A DNA stretch of 64,000 bases, from positions 62,001 through 126,000 of the forward strand of contig NZ_JPMY01000016.1 of NCBI RefSeq assembly GCF_000761545.1, read 5' to 3'. A model generated the notes under the pieces. That model was not told the DNA's origin, ran no database searches, and saw only the letters and a program-made list of their open reading frames with translations. Shown one piece after another: positions 19,207-28,758 of the stretch; the stretch's first letter is position 1, and the number at the start of each line of letters is the position of its first letter. The DNA comes from Pseudomonas sp. ML96 (GTDB taxonomy: Bacteria > Pseudomonadota > Gammaproteobacteria > Pseudomonadales > Pseudomonadaceae). A program made the translations under genes and the position numbers.

Positions 19207-20492
19207 CGCATCTGGTGCTTGTGCAGCAGCCGGTAAAAGGTCGGCCGCGAAATGCCCAGCACCCGCGCCGCCTGGGTCATGTTGCCGGCATAACGCAGCA
19301 GCACGTCGTGCAGGGCCTGGCGCTCGGCGCGATGGACGTAATCCTCCAGGCTGCCGAACGGCCCGGCTGAGCCAGCACCGGACACCAAGCCCAGATCTGC
19401 CGCCTCGATCTGCCGCTGCTCGGACAACACGGTCGCGCGCCGCACCCGCGTGGCCAGCTCGCGCACATTACCGGGCCAGTCGTGATCGGCCAGCGCGCGG
19501 ATCGCCTCATCGCTGAAGCTGCGCGGCCGGCGGCCGACCTCCGCGGCGTAGCGCCGGGTGAAGTAACCGGCCAGGCTGGCGATATCGTCACGTCGCTCGC
19601 GCAGCGGCGTGGTGCGCACCTGCAGAGCCGCCAGCAGGTAATAGAAGTCTTCGCGCAAGGCGCCGCTGGCGACCTCGCTTTCCAGGTCCACGCGGCTGGT
19701 GACAATCAGGCGCACGTTGACCGGAGTCGCCAGCCCAGCACGTTCCACCCGCCCCTCCTGCAGGGTGCGCAGCAGGCGCGCCTGGGCCCGATGGGGCAGC
19801 TCACCCACCTCGCCCAGCAGCAGGGTGCCGCCATCCGCCTGCTCGATCAGCCCGGGGCCGCGCTCATCGCCGAACAGCTCCCTTTCATCTAGCGCCGAGC
19901 AACTGGCCGCCAGCAGCGGCCCGGCGGCACGCGGCGAGAGGCGATGCAGGGTCCGCGCGACCAGTTCCCGACCGCTGCCGCTCTCGCCGAGGATCAGCAC
20001 CGGAGCGTCCACCGGCGCCAGCCTGGCCAGCAGATGGCGCAACTCGCTGATGCTGCGGCTACTGCCGAGCAGCTCATGCGGCCGGTCGATCTCGCCGGTC
20101 GCCACCTTGCCGCGCAGGCGCGCCATGCCGAATGCGCGCCCGAGCGCGACACTGACCCGCTCCAGGTCGAACGGCAGGGTGTGGTAGTCGAAGAACCACT
20201 CGCCGATGAAGCCGCCCACCTCCGGCAGGCCCAGGGTTTCCGCGCTGAGCACGGCGATCCATTCGGTGCCGCTCTGGCTGATCAGCTGCTTGAGACGCTC
20301 GGGTTGCTGCAGATGGCTGCGGCGCAGGCGCACCAGGCCCACATCGCAGGCCAGTTCGCCCGCCAACGCCAGCTCACAGCTCTGCACCTGCCAGCCGGAA
20401 GCCTGCAGCTCGGGCAGCAGACGCTCGCATTGCTCGCAGGGATCGACCACCAACAGGCGTCGGGCAGCGACCGGGGTTTGCAATAGATCCAT
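19203..20492 (-). CDS. VpsR-like AAA+ regulator with degenerate sigma-54 activation motifs
   Basis: A 429-residue regulator: an N-terminal receiver-like (VpsR-type) domain, a central AAA+ domain and a C-terminal Fis-type HTH (NMTQAARVLGISRPTFYRLLHKHQMR). Several enhancer-binding-protein motifs are altered. Walker A is GESGSGRE (Lys replaced by Arg). The GAFTGA loop is missing (ELFGDERGPGLIEQADGG). Walker B is GGTLLLGEVGEL (Asp replaced by Gly). It therefore probably cannot activate sigma-54 by ATP hydrolysis and may act with sigma-70 or as a repressor, as shown for other GAFTGA-less members. It is divergent from the RoxA-like/catalase pair, which it may control. The start is uncertain: ATG 20492 is closest to family length but has a poorly spaced ribosome site. 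Confidence 0.8.
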   Translation of the reverse strand: MDLLQTPVAARRLLVVDPCEQCERLLPELQASGWQVQSCELALAGELACDVGLVRLRRSHLQQPERLKQLISQSGTEWIAVLSAETLGLPEVGGFIGEWFFDYHTLPFDLERVSVALGRAFGMARLRGKVATGEIDRPHELLGSSRSISELRHLLARLAPVDAPVLILGESGSGRELVARTLHRLSPRAAGPLLAASCSALDERELFGDERGPGLIEQADGGTLLLGEVGELPHRAQARLLRTLQEGRVERAGLATPVNVRLIVTSRVDLESEVASGALREDFYYLLAALQVRTTPLRERRDDIASLAGYFTRRYAAEVGRRPRSFSDEAIRALADHDWPGNVRELATRVRRATVLSEQRQIEAADLGLVSGAGSAGPFGSLEDYVHRAERQALHDVLLRYAGNMTQAARVLGISRPTFYRLLHKHQMR

Positions 20493-20706
20493 CCTTGGCG
20501 CCAATTTTTTGAAAAATTCAAATAAAACAATTGGTTGGCGCTGATACAAGAACCCTAGCAAGGCACCGTCAAGATTCTAGGAACTTTTACTTATAAAAAC
20601 GGCAGGATATTGCGCACCTTTCTAATTGTTATGGCCGCTTGCCATCCCCCCCGCGGATTGGCATAAACGTACCCCATAACAAAATCATCACAGGGATGTT
20701 GACCAC
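20493..20706. promoter_or_regulatory. AT-rich divergent regulatory region with C-rich palindrome
   Basis: Between the VpsR-like gene and the RoxA-like gene. It contains an AT-rich stretch with CCAATT and AATTGG arms about 22 bp apart (near 20509-20542). A palindrome near 20640-20663 has arms TGCCA/TGGCA and TCC/GGA around a C7-GCG core that resembles the site upstream of the FadL gene. Either could be an operator. Confidence 0.5.
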
Positions 20707-22587
20707 ATGCGATTCCTGCGCCGTGTCCTAGGCCTGATCCTGTTGCTCGTACTCGGCGCTCTGGCGGTCGTCATCTACTACATCGCCCGCCCCAACCTGC
20801 CGGTCTTCGACAAGCCGCAGCAGGTCCACTATCTCGGCCAGTGGGACGAGCAGGCCCGCCAGACCTACTACTACACGCCCCAGGGCACCACGGTGAAAGG
20901 CCTGCACTACGACTGGTTCACCGCCCTGGAGATGCCCTTCTCCCGCGAGAAATTCGCCCGCCCCGAGTACCTGGCGCGCTTCGGCTTCCTCACCGACCCG
21001 CAGCAGAAGCCCAGCGAGCTGAACCCCGGCAACCTGCCGGTAGGCTTCGCCCGCCACCAGGACGACGAGAGCGGCACCCAGTACCTCGATATCAGCTGCG
21101 CTGCCTGCCACACCGGCGAGCTGCGCTACAAAGGCCAGGCCATCCGTATCGACGGTGGCGCCGCCCTGCACTCCCTCGCCTCCACCGTGCCGACCCTCAA
21201 GGGTGGCGGCTTCGGCCAGGCGCTGGGCATGAGCATGGCGCTCACCTACTACAACCCGGTCAAGTTCAGCCGTTTCGCCCAGGAAGTACTGGGCGACAAC
21301 TACGAGCAGGACAAGGATCAACTGCGCGAAGACTTCAAGGCGGTACTCGATCGCCTGCTCGGCACCGCCTACAACGACTGGCATCGCGGCCTCTACCCCA
21401 CCGAAGAAGGCTTCGGCCGCACCGACGCCTTCGGCCGCATCGCCAACAGCGTGTTCGGCGATGCCATCGACGGCAGCAACTACCGCGTGGCCAACGCACC
21501 GGTCAGCTACCCGCAGGTATGGGACATCTGGAAGTTCGACTGGGTGCAGTGGAATGGCTCGGCCATGCAGCCGATGGCGCGCAACATCGGTGAAGCACTG
21601 GGCGTGGGCGCGACCCTGCATCTGTTCGACGACGAGGGCAAGGCGCTGACCCACGACGAGCGCTACCCCTCCAGCGTGCGCCTGCGCGACCTCTACACCC
21701 TGGAAGAGACCCTCAAGCAGCTCAAGCCGCCGACCTGGCCGGAAGCCGTGCTCGGTAAGGTCGACCTCAAGCTCGCCAGCCAGGGCCGCGCCCTGTTCGC
21801 CGAGAACTGCGCCTACTGCCACGCCCCGGTCGACGTTCCGCGTGACCAGCGCCTGGCCCCGGCGCGCGATCCGGAGTGGCACCTGCGCATCGTGCCGACC
21901 CGCATTATCGGTACCGACCCGACCACCGCCGACAACATCGCCGACCACCGCTTCGACATCCGCAAGCTGGGCTGGAGCAAGGAAGAGCTGGGCAAACTCG
22001 ACGTCAAACTGTTTGGCGCCAGCCTGGACGAGGTCGACTTCGCCAGCATCTCCAGCGCCAAGGGTCTGGCCTATGTCACCGCCTACGTGGAGGACCGTGC
22101 CTACCGCGACGCCGGCATCCAGCCGCGCGAGCGCTGGCGCATGGACGGCTACGGCCTGGCCATCGGCGTGCAGGAGAAACGCGGCTACAAGGCGCGCCCG
22201 CTCAACGGCATCTGGGCTACCCCGCCCTTCCTGCACAACGGTTCGGTGCCCAACCTGTTCCAGTTGCTGTCACCGGTGGTCGAGCGTGATCGCCAGTTCT
22301 GGGTCGGCAACTTCGAGTACGACCCGCAGCGCGCCGGCTTCCTCACCGACAAATTCCCCGGCGGCTTCCTCTACGACACCAGCGTGACCGGCAACGGCAA
22401 CCGCGGCCACGAGTTCCGCGACGGCTGCCGCAACGAGGGCGTGATCGGCCGCTACCTGGAGCCGGAGGAACGCTACGCGCTGATCGAGTATCTCAAGGTG
22501 ATGGGCGACGCCAAGCTGGAAAGCCAGCTGCAAGCCACCGAGAGCCGTCCATGGACCCCCGGCCCCAGCTGCCAGAACAATAATTAA
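20707..22587 (+). CDS. RoxA-like di-heme cytochrome c, membrane anchored
   Basis: A 626-residue protein of the di-heme cytochrome c peroxidase/RoxA-like group. An uncleaved N-terminal helix (LRRVLGLILLLVLGALAVVIYYI) should anchor it with the bulk in the periplasm. Two covalent heme sites are visible, CAACH at about 131 and CAYCH at about 368. The second lies in a cytochrome c fold followed by conserved KARPLNGIWATPPFLHNGSV. RoxA itself is a rubber oxygenase, but most relatives of this size have no known substrate, so the function stays open. A catalase-like gene follows 12 bp later, suggesting a periplasmic peroxide-linked pair under the divergent VpsR-like regulator. Confidence 0.85.
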   Translation: MRFLRRVLGLILLLVLGALAVVIYYIARPNLPVFDKPQQVHYLGQWDEQARQTYYYTPQGTTVKGLHYDWFTALEMPFSREKFARPEYLARFGFLTDPQQKPSELNPGNLPVGFARHQDDESGTQYLDISCAACHTGELRYKGQAIRIDGGAALHSLASTVPTLKGGGFGQALGMSMALTYYNPVKFSRFAQEVLGDNYEQDKDQLREDFKAVLDRLLGTAYNDWHRGLYPTEEGFGRTDAFGRIANSVFGDAIDGSNYRVANAPVSYPQVWDIWKFDWVQWNGSAMQPMARNIGEALGVGATLHLFDDEGKALTHDERYPSSVRLRDLYTLEETLKQLKPPTWPEAVLGKVDLKLASQGRALFAENCAYCHAPVDVPRDQRLAPARDPEWHLRIVPTRIIGTDPTTADNIADHRFDIRKLGWSKEELGKLDVKLFGASLDEVDFASISSAKGLAYVTAYVEDRAYRDAGIQPRERWRMDGYGLAIGVQEKRGYKARPLNGIWATPPFLHNGSVPNLFQLLSPVVERDRQFWVGNFEYDPQRAGFLTDKFPGGFLYDTSVTGNGNRGHEFRDGCRNEGVIGRYLEPEERYALIEYLKVMGDAKLESQLQATESRPWTPGPSCQNNN

Positions 22588-22599
22588 GGAATAGCCCTC

Positions 22600-23745
22600 A
22601 TGCTCAAGCGCTTCTGGCTCTGGCTCGGCCGTCTGGTCGGCCGCCTGTTGCTGACTCTCGTGATCGTTGGCTGTCTGGGCTGGGGCCTGGGCGCCGCCTA
22701 CTACGCCTGGAAGTTCTCCGGCCCGGTAGCGGCCGAGGAAGAGATCCCCAAGGACGAGGCGGCCCTGACCCAGAGCATCATCGAGGATGCCATCCGCATC
22801 GTCGAACAGCACCGCGACAACACCCGCGTGCTGCGCGATGCCCACGCCAAGGCCCACGGCTGCGTGAAGGCGGAGATGACCGTGCTGCAGAACCTGGTAC
22901 CGGAGCTGCGCCACGGCGTGCTGGCCGAGCCGGGCAAGACCTGGCAGGCCTGGATGCGCCTGTCCAACGGCAACGCCTACCCACAGTTCGACAGCGCCCG
23001 CGATGCCCGCGGCATGGCCATCAAGCTGCTCGACGTGCCCGGCGACAAACTGCTCAGCAGCAAGGCCACTGCCGGCAACCAGGACTTCGTGATGTTCAAC
23101 CACCCGGTGTTCTTCGTCCGCGACGTGGCCGAGTACAAGCAGAACTTCGCCGCCCAGGCCAGCGGCCAGAAGATCCAGGCGTTCTTCCCCAGCCTGGACC
23201 CGCGCACCTGGGAAATCCGCCACCTGATCATCGCCCTGAAGACCCTAGCGCCTGCGCCGGAGAGCCCGGTGGCCGCTACCTACAACTCCATCGCACCGTT
23301 CAAGCTCGGCCCACACAACATCAAGTATCGCGTGGTGCCGGACCCGCAGAGCTGCCCGCGCTACGAGCTGCCGGAGCAGAACACCGCCCTGCCCAACTTC
23401 CTGCGCAACGCCCTGTACCAGCAGCTGTCGCTGGACCGCGTGCCGGCCTGCTTCGCCCTGCAGGTGCAGCGGCAGAACGCCAACTACTACATGCCGATCG
23501 AGGACACCAGCGTGCAGTGGAGCGAAGACATCTCGCCGTTCGAGACGGTGGCGACCATCCGCGTACAGCCGCAGGATTTCGACACCCGCGAGCAGAACCT
23601 GGCCTGCGACAACCTCTCCTTCAACCCCTGGCACGCCCTGCCCGAGCATCGCCCGATCGGCGGCATCAACCGCCTGCGCAAGGCGGTGTACGAGGCCGTC
23701 AGCGTCTACCGCCACCAGCGCAACGACGCGCCCCAGGCGCACTGA
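22600..23745 (+). CDS. membrane-anchored catalase-family heme protein
   Basis: A 381-residue member of the small catalase-like family (SrpA/catalase-related). An N-terminal helix (VGRLLLTLVIVGCLGWGLGAAYYAW) anchors it. RDAHAKAHG aligns with the RVVHARG region of catalases and so may hold the distal heme His; GMAIKLLDVPG, FVMFNHPVFFVRD and EDTSVQW are typical of the subgroup. It is shorter than true catalases and lacks an obvious RLFSYxDTH proximal motif, so peroxidase rather than catalase activity is possible. It shares an operon with the RoxA-like gene and ends at a strong terminator. Confidence 0.85.
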   Translation: MLKRFWLWLGRLVGRLLLTLVIVGCLGWGLGAAYYAWKFSGPVAAEEEIPKDEAALTQSIIEDAIRIVEQHRDNTRVLRDAHAKAHGCVKAEMTVLQNLVPELRHGVLAEPGKTWQAWMRLSNGNAYPQFDSARDARGMAIKLLDVPGDKLLSSKATAGNQDFVMFNHPVFFVRDVAEYKQNFAAQASGQKIQAFFPSLDPRTWEIRHLIIALKTLAPAPESPVAATYNSIAPFKLGPHNIKYRVVPDPQSCPRYELPEQNTALPNFLRNALYQQLSLDRVPACFALQVQRQNANYYMPIEDTSVQWSEDISPFETVATIRVQPQDFDTREQNLACDNLSFNPWHALPEHRPIGGINRLRKAVYEAVSVYRHQRNDAPQAH

Positions 23746-23748
23746 ATG

Positions 23749-23775
23749 AAAAGGCCGCCAGCAGGCGGCCTTTTT
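23749..23775. terminator. bidirectional terminator
   Basis: AAAAGGCCGCC, loop AGCA, GGCGGCCTTTTT: a perfect stem flanked by A and T runs. It lies between the catalase-like gene and the convergent small membrane-protein gene and can serve both. Confidence 0.93.
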
Positions 23776-23788
23776 CTTGGTGCAGGAT

Positions 23789-24169
23789 TCAGGCTGGGGC
23801 GAGTATCTGCTCACGCCAGCGCCACTCGAGAGCGGCCAGCGCACCGACAAACAGGGCTTCGCCGATCAGGTGCAGCTGGGCGAACAGTGACGAATCGCCA
23901 GCAAACTGCAGCGCCATCGCTACGCAGACGCCCGCCCACAGGCTATTGCCGACGATGAGCCCATACAGCAGCAGACGTGGCCGATTGCCACGCAGCGCCA
24001 GGGAGAAGGAATAACTGGCGTAGATCAGGTTCACCACGCCGATAAACAGCAGCAGTTCACGCGGCAAACTATAGAGATCGCTCAGCCAGGCGCCGAGCGC
24101 CAGCACCACCAGGCCTGCCGTGGCCGCTGCGGCGGAATCGATCCATAACAGATAGCGAAAGATGGGCAC
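23789..24169 (-). CDS. small four-helix membrane protein
   Basis: A 126-residue hydrophobic protein with about four helices (SAAAATAGLVVLALGAWL, LLLFIGVVNLIYASYSFSLAL, LLYGLIVGNSLWAGVCVAMAL, LIGEALFVGALAALEW). It has no recognised domain and no catalytic motif. Similar small inner-membrane proteins are common and unstudied in Pseudomonas. It ends against the bidirectional terminator and is probably transcribed alone. Confidence 0.75.
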   Translation of the reverse strand: MPIFRYLLWIDSAAAATAGLVVLALGAWLSDLYSLPRELLLFIGVVNLIYASYSFSLALRGNRPRLLLYGLIVGNSLWAGVCVAMALQFAGDSSLFAQLHLIGEALFVGALAALEWRWREQILAPA

Positions 24170-24251
24170 TGCGGGCTCTCGTCACGACCTCAGACTGGCG
24201 AAGCGTAGCAGGCTGCTACAACGGGTTCAGCGAGCTAATGCATTGAACCTC

Positions 24252-24464
24252 TCAGGTATCAGCACCACGCGCCCGACGCGGCCCCATGATCATCCAGTTG
24301 AACAGGCCCAGCAGCGGGAACAGCAGGAGCAGCGCCATCCACAGCGCCTTCTGCTGTCGCCCCGCGGCACTACCCAGCACCTGTGCGATGGCCCAGGCGG
24401 TCAGTGACAGGTAGAGCAACGCGGGCAGGCCATAGAACAGCCAGTCCGGCAGGGACGCAAGCAT
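24252..24464 (-). CDS. small PLDc_N-like membrane protein
   Basis: A 70-residue protein with two hydrophobic helices (LPALLYLSLTAWAIAQVLG and ALWMALLLLFPLLGLFNWMIM) and a basic tail (GPRRARGAD). The second helix pattern, ALLLLFPLLG followed by a W-x-I/M-x-G-P ending, recalls the PLD nuclease N-terminal (PLDc_N) membrane domain found alone in many small proteins. Function unknown. Confidence 0.65.
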   Translation of the reverse strand: MLASLPDWLFYGLPALLYLSLTAWAIAQVLGSAAGRQQKALWMALLLLFPLLGLFNWMIMGPRRARGADT

Positions 24465-24522
24465 CGGGCATCTCCCAGCAAGGGTTTCCCCTTAGGGTTC
24501 TACCAGCCCGCCTAGGTTCAGC

Positions 24523-25206
24523 TCAGAAACGATCCAGATCGATCACCGCGAAACTGGCCACCGTGTCATGCCCGACCAGGCGCCCGCCTTCACGGGCCAG
24601 GCCGATGGTCTGCAGGCCGGCCTGCTGCGCTGCATCCAGCTCCTGGACGACATCGGAGAGGAACAGTATCTCGTCGCCGGGCAGGCCGATGGCCGCGGCG
24701 ATGTTCTGGTAGGACTGCGCTTCGCGCTTGGGGCCGCTGCTGGTATCGAAGTAGCCGGCAAAAAGCGGAGTCAGGTCGCCGGCGATGGAGCAGCCAAAGA
24801 GCAGCTGCTGTGCCTGCACCGAGCCGGAGGAATAGACGTACAGCGCGTAGCCATCCCGATGCCAGCGCTGCAATGCTTCCACCGCGTCCGGGTAGACGTG
24901 GCCCTTGAGCTGCCCCGCCTCGTAGCCTTGCTGCCAGACCATGCCCTGCAGGGCCTTGAGCGGCGTGGCCTTGCGGTCCTCGATGATCCACTGCAAGAGG
25001 ATCTCGATAACCCGGATCAGGTCCGCATCAGCCTCACCGCTCTCGGCACGCACGGCGTCCAGTTGCGCGGCCACGGCCGGCTCCTGCGCATGTTCGATGA
25101 CAAACTGCGGCAGATGCTCGAAGGCATAGGGGAACAACACGTCGAAGACGAAGCTCACCGCGCTGGTGGTGCCTTCGATGTCGGTGAGGATGGCCCTGAT
25201 CGGCAT
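24523..25206 (-). CDS. mtnC: acireductone synthase (enolase-phosphatase) MtnC
   Basis: A 227-residue HAD-superfamily enzyme of the methionine salvage pathway. It enolises and dephosphorylates 2,3-diketo-5-methylthiopentyl-1-phosphate to acireductone. The nucleophile motif is [20 protein letters not shown], with SSGS as motif II and [15 protein letters not shown] as the terminal motif. ATG 25206 is used because family proteins begin [13 protein letters not shown]; the longer in-frame extension lacks family similarity. It is the last gene of aroC-MFS-mtnB-mtnD-mtnC, 5 bp after mtnD. Confidence 0.95.
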   Translation of the reverse strand: MPIRAILTDIEGTTSAVSFVFDVLFPYAFEHLPQFVIEHAQEPAVAAQLDAVRAESGEADADLIRVIEILLQWIIEDRKATPLKALQGMVWQQGYEAGQLKGHVYPDAVEALQRWHRDGYALYVYSSGSVQAQQLLFGCSIAGDLTPLFAGYFDTSSGPKREAQSYQNIAAAIGLPGDEILFLSDVVQELDAAQQAGLQTIGLAREGGRLVGHDTVASFAVIDLDRF

Positions 25207-25211
25207 GGACT

Positions 25212-25757
25212 TCAGTCTTCCAGGCGCGGGAAGCGGCTGGCGATGTCGTCGCCGGTGAAGCTGGCGACCCAGCCTTCCGGGTTGTTGAACAGGCGAATGG
25301 CCACGAAGTGCGGGAACTCGCCCATGTCGAACCAGTGGCGGGTGCCGGCCGGTACCGAGATCAGATCGTTCTTCTCGCACAGCACGGCGTAGACGTAGTC
25401 GCCGATGTGCAGGCTAAACAGGCCACGGCCGGCGACGAAGAAGCGCACCTCATCCTCGCCATGCTGGTGCTCGTCGAGGAACTTGGCGCGCAACTCGTCC
25501 TTCTGTGGATGCTTGCGGTCCAGACTGATCACGTCGACGGTGACGTAGCCACGCTCTGCCTTGAGCTGGTCGATCTGCGCACGGTAGGCGGCGATCACTT
25601 CGTCCTGGCTGGCGCCCGGCTGGATCGGTGCCGCGGCCTGCCAGCGCTCGAAGCGCACGCCGACTTCGCCCAGGGTGGCGGCGATGTCCTCGGCATGGGT
25701 CAGCACCTTGTTCGGCACATCGGGGCTGGACTGGTGGTAAACGGTCAGGCTGCTCAT
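25212..25757 (-). CDS. mtnD: acireductone dioxygenase MtnD
   Basis: A 181-residue cupin metalloenzyme that oxidises acireductone. With Fe2+ it yields the ketoacid precursor of methionine; with Ni2+ it gives an off-pathway product and CO. The metal site [16 protein letters not shown] plus a later His in GTRHWFDMG is intact. The length fits. It sits between mtnB and mtnC in the salvage operon. Confidence 0.95.
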   Translation of the reverse strand: MSSLTVYHQSSPDVPNKVLTHAEDIAATLGEVGVRFERWQAAAPIQPGASQDEVIAAYRAQIDQLKAERGYVTVDVISLDRKHPQKDELRAKFLDEHQHGEDEVRFFVAGRGLFSLHIGDYVYAVLCEKNDLISVPAGTRHWFDMGEFPHFVAIRLFNNPEGWVASFTGDDIASRFPRLED

Positions 25758-25778
25758 TGCATTTCCTCTACGGGATTC

Positions 25779-26390
25779 TCAGCGCTGCAGGGCGCGTACT
25801 TTCAGTTCGCACTCGAACAGGAATTCGAAGGCCTCGACCTGGCGCAGGCAGTCGCCAATGGTCGCGCCCCAGGTATACAGGCCGTGGCCACGGATCAGGT
25901 AACCGACGCAATCGGGCCGCTCGTCCAGCCAGGGCTGCACCTTGGTGGCCAGGCGCGCGATGTCCTGATCGTTGTCGAAGATCGGCACCAGCACCTGGCT
26001 TTCGTGGCTGTCGACGCCGGCGAAGGCCTTTTGCAGTTCATAGTCGGCGAACACCAGGGAATCGGCCAGGGTCAGACGCGACAGCACGGTGGCGTTGACC
26101 GAATGGGTATGCAGCACGGCGCCGATCGCCGGTTGCCAGCGGTACAGCTGGGTGTGCAGGCGGGCCTCGGCGGAAGGCTTCTTGCCCGGTTCCAGGCTAT
26201 TGCCGTCGAGGTCGGTGGCCAGCACGTCGTCCTCGCCCAGCTGGCCCTTGTGCCTGCCGGAGACGGTCAGCAGCGCCTGGTCGAAGGGCAGCCGCGCCGA
26301 ATAGTTGCCGCTGGTGGCCGGCGACCAGCCACGCTCATGCAGAAAGCGCCCCGCCTCGATGATCTGCCGGGTCAGTTGTTCACGGCTCAT
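25779..26390 (-). CDS. mtnB: methylthioribulose-1-phosphate dehydratase MtnB
   Basis: A 203-residue class II aldolase-fold enzyme that dehydrates methylthioribulose-1-phosphate. Features: SGNYSARL near the N-terminus, the metal-binding HTHS, and RGHGLYTWG with the third His ligand. It overlaps the MFS gene by 4 bp (ATGA), so it is translationally coupled. mtnA and mtnP are not in the window. Confidence 0.95.
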   Translation of the reverse strand: MSREQLTRQIIEAGRFLHERGWSPATSGNYSARLPFDQALLTVSGRHKGQLGEDDVLATDLDGNSLEPGKKPSAEARLHTQLYRWQPAIGAVLHTHSVNATVLSRLTLADSLVFADYELQKAFAGVDSHESQVLVPIFDNDQDIARLATKVQPWLDERPDCVGYLIRGHGLYTWGATIGDCLRQVEAFEFLFECELKVRALQR

Positions 26391-27541
26391 GGCCGTTCCT
26401 CATGCAAACGGACGGCAATGATAAAGGCCGCGGCCAGGGCTACCAAGCTGGCGATGGCGAAGGTCCAGGCCGGGCCCAGACCAGCCCAGCTGTAGCCCGC
26501 GTACAGCGCCCCCAGGGCGCCGCCGGTGCCGGCCAGCGCCGCGTACAGCGCCTGGCCCTGGCCCTGCTGGTTGGGGCCGAAGCTGCGCTGGACGAAATGG
26601 ATGGCGGCGGCATGGAAGCTGCCGAAGGTGGCAGCATGCAGCAGCTGGGCGAACAGCAGCACACCCAGGTGATCGGCCAGGTTGCCCAGCAGCAGCCAGC
26701 GCAACGATGCCAGCAGGAAGCTGGCCGCCAGCACCCAGCGCACCGAAAAACGCGTGAGGATGCGCGCCATGAACAGGAACAGCACAATCTCCGCCACCAC
26801 GCCCAGCGCCCACATCTGGCCGATGAAGCCGCGCGCGTAGCCGAGGCTCTCCAGATGCAGGGTGAGGAAGGTGTAGTACGGCCCGTGCGACAGCTGCATC
26901 AGGCACACGCAGAAGAAGAACGCCGGCACGCCGGGGCGGCGCAGCTGGGCGAGAAAACCGCCCTCGCCGCCCTGCCCGGCCCGCGCCTGCGGCACTGCAT
27001 TGGGCACCCACAGGGTGCCGACTAGGATGCCGGCGAGGATCAGCACCACCATGACCGGGAACAGCCCAGGACTGAAGCGCTGGAACAGCGCGCCCAGGCC
27101 GATCACCGCAACAATGAAGCCGATCGAGCCCCACAGGCGGATCTGCGAATAGCGCGCGCTCTGTTCACGCAGGTGCGCCAGGGTGATCACCTCGAACTGT
27201 GGCAGCACCGCGTGCCAGAAGAAGGCATGCAGCGCCATCACCAGAGCCAGCCAGGCGTAGCTCTGGTCGACGAAGATCAGGCAGAAGCTCGCCAGCGTAC
27301 AGGCCGCACCAAAACGCACGATGCGCAGGCGCTGGCCGCTGCGGTCACCCAGCCAGCCCCACAGGTTGGGCGCCAGGCAGCGCATCAGCATCGGGATGGC
27401 CACCAGCTCGCCGATGCGCGCCGGCGAGAAGCCCAGGTGCTGGAAGTACAGCGGCAGGAAGGGCGCGGTGGCGCCCAGCATGGCGAAGTAGAAGAAGTAG
27501 AACGCGGACAGCCGCCAGTACGGCAGCGGCTGCACGGTCAC
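26387..27541 (-). CDS. MFS transporter (MFS_1-like/HcaT type)
   Basis: A 384-residue twelve-helix transporter of the MFS_1-like/HcaT group, with [18 protein letters not shown] as the loop 2-3 motif and the opening [26 protein letters not shown]. It overlaps aroC by 4 bp upstream and mtnB by 4 bp downstream, and the same order occurs in P. aeruginosa. By context it might move a methylthio compound or a salvage intermediate, but the substrate is untested here. Confidence 0.88.
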   Translation of the reverse strand: MTVQPLPYWRLSAFYFFYFAMLGATAPFLPLYFQHLGFSPARIGELVAIPMLMRCLAPNLWGWLGDRSGQRLRIVRFGAACTLASFCLIFVDQSYAWLALVMALHAFFWHAVLPQFEVITLAHLREQSARYSQIRLWGSIGFIVAVIGLGALFQRFSPGLFPVMVVLILAGILVGTLWVPNAVPQARAGQGGEGGFLAQLRRPGVPAFFFCVCLMQLSHGPYYTFLTLHLESLGYARGFIGQMWALGVVAEIVLFLFMARILTRFSVRWVLAASFLLASLRWLLLGNLADHLGVLLFAQLLHAATFGSFHAAAIHFVQRSFGPNQQGQGQALYAALAGTGGALGALYAGYSWAGLGPAWTFAIASLVALAAAFIIAVRLHEERP

Positions 27542-28629
27542 AGCTGCGGCAGTACCGGCGTGTTGACCCGCACGTCGGCGTTCTGTGCGCGGTGGCGCAG
27601 CAGGTGGTCGAGCAGTACGATGGCCAGCATCGCTTCGGCGATCGGCGTGGCACGGATGCCGACGCAGGGGTCATGGCGACCCTTGGTGATCACGTCCACC
27701 GGGTTGCCGTCGACGTCGATGGAGCGGCCCGGCGTGGTGATGCTGGAGGTCGGCTTGAGCGCCAGGTGGGCGACGATCGGCTGGCCGCTGGAGATGCCAC
27801 CGAGGATGCCGCCGGCGTTGTTGCTGAGGAAGCCTTGCGGGGTCAGCTCGTCGCGGTGCTCGGTGCCGCGCTGGGCCACCGAGGCGAAACCAGCGCCGAT
27901 TTCCACGCCCTTGACCGCGTTGATGCTCATCAGCGCGTGGGCCAGGTCTGCGTCCAGGCGGTCGAAGATCGGCTCACCCAGGCCCGGCATCACGCCTTCG
28001 GCGACCACGGTGATCTTCGCACCGACCGAGTCCTGGTCACGGCGCAGCTGGTCCATGTAGGCCTCCAGCTCCGGCACCTTGTCCGGGTCGGGGCTGAAGA
28101 AGGCGTTCTGCTCGACGCTGTCCCAGGTCTTGAACGGGATCTCGATCGGGCCCAACTGGCTCATGTAGCCACGTACCTGGATGCCCAGGCCGGCCAGCAC
28201 TTTCTTCGCCACGGCGCCGGCGGCGACGCGCATGGCGGTCTCGCGGGCCGAGCTGCGGCCGCCACCACGGTAGTCGCGGATGCCGTACTTGTGGTGGTAG
28301 GTGTAGTCGGCGTGGGCCGGGCGGAACAGGTCCTTGATCGCCGAGTAGTCCTTGGACTTCTGGTCGGTGTTGCGGATCAGCAGGCCGATCGGGCAGCCAG
28401 TGGTCTTGCCCTCGAACACCCCGGAGAGAATCTCGACTTCGTCGTCTTCCTGGCGCTGGGTGGTGTGGCGGCTGGTGCCCGGCTTGCGGCGATCAAGGTC
28501 GCGCTGCAGGTCTTCCAGGGACAGCTCGATGCCCGGCGGGCAACCGTCGACTATGGCGACCAGGGCCGGACCGTGGCTCTCGCCAGCGGTAGTGACGGTG
28601 AACAACTTGCCGTAAGTGTTGCCGGACAT
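27538..28629 (-). CDS. aroC: chorismate synthase AroC
   Basis: A 363-residue FMN-dependent enzyme that converts 5-enolpyruvylshikimate-3-phosphate to chorismate, the last shared step of aromatic biosynthesis. [20 protein letters not shown] is the standard start; [17 protein letters not shown] and [17 protein letters not shown] are family signatures. ATG 28629 is used rather than an earlier in-frame start. It is the first gene of the unit that runs on into MFS and mtnBDC. Confidence 0.97.
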   Translation of the reverse strand: MSGNTYGKLFTVTTAGESHGPALVAIVDGCPPGIELSLEDLQRDLDRRKPGTSRHTTQRQEDDEVEILSGVFEGKTTGCPIGLLIRNTDQKSKDYSAIKDLFRPAHADYTYHHKYGIRDYRGGGRSSARETAMRVAAGAVAKKVLAGLGIQVRGYMSQLGPIEIPFKTWDSVEQNAFFSPDPDKVPELEAYMDQLRRDQDSVGAKITVVAEGVMPGLGEPIFDRLDADLAHALMSINAVKGVEIGAGFASVAQRGTEHRDELTPQGFLSNNAGGILGGISSGQPIVAHLALKPTSSITTPGRSIDVDGNPVDVITKGRHDPCVGIRATPIAEAMLAIVLLDHLLRHRAQNADVRVNTPVLPQL

Positions 28630-28758
28630 GTACAGCGCTCCGCAGAGATGGACCTCGATTTGAAGGTCGAGGAGTATACCCGCGGCCTTGCGCCAGTTCA
28701 CCCCTTCGCGCCACGTGCCGACGGGCCCTGCCAGGACAACCAGGAACCTCCCCGGCGC

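Noticed and set aside
27199..28758. Long N-terminal extension of the hydrolase frame across aroC and the MFS gene
   Set aside because: The region is antisense to aroC and the transporter. The signal peptide at 28759 marks the true start.
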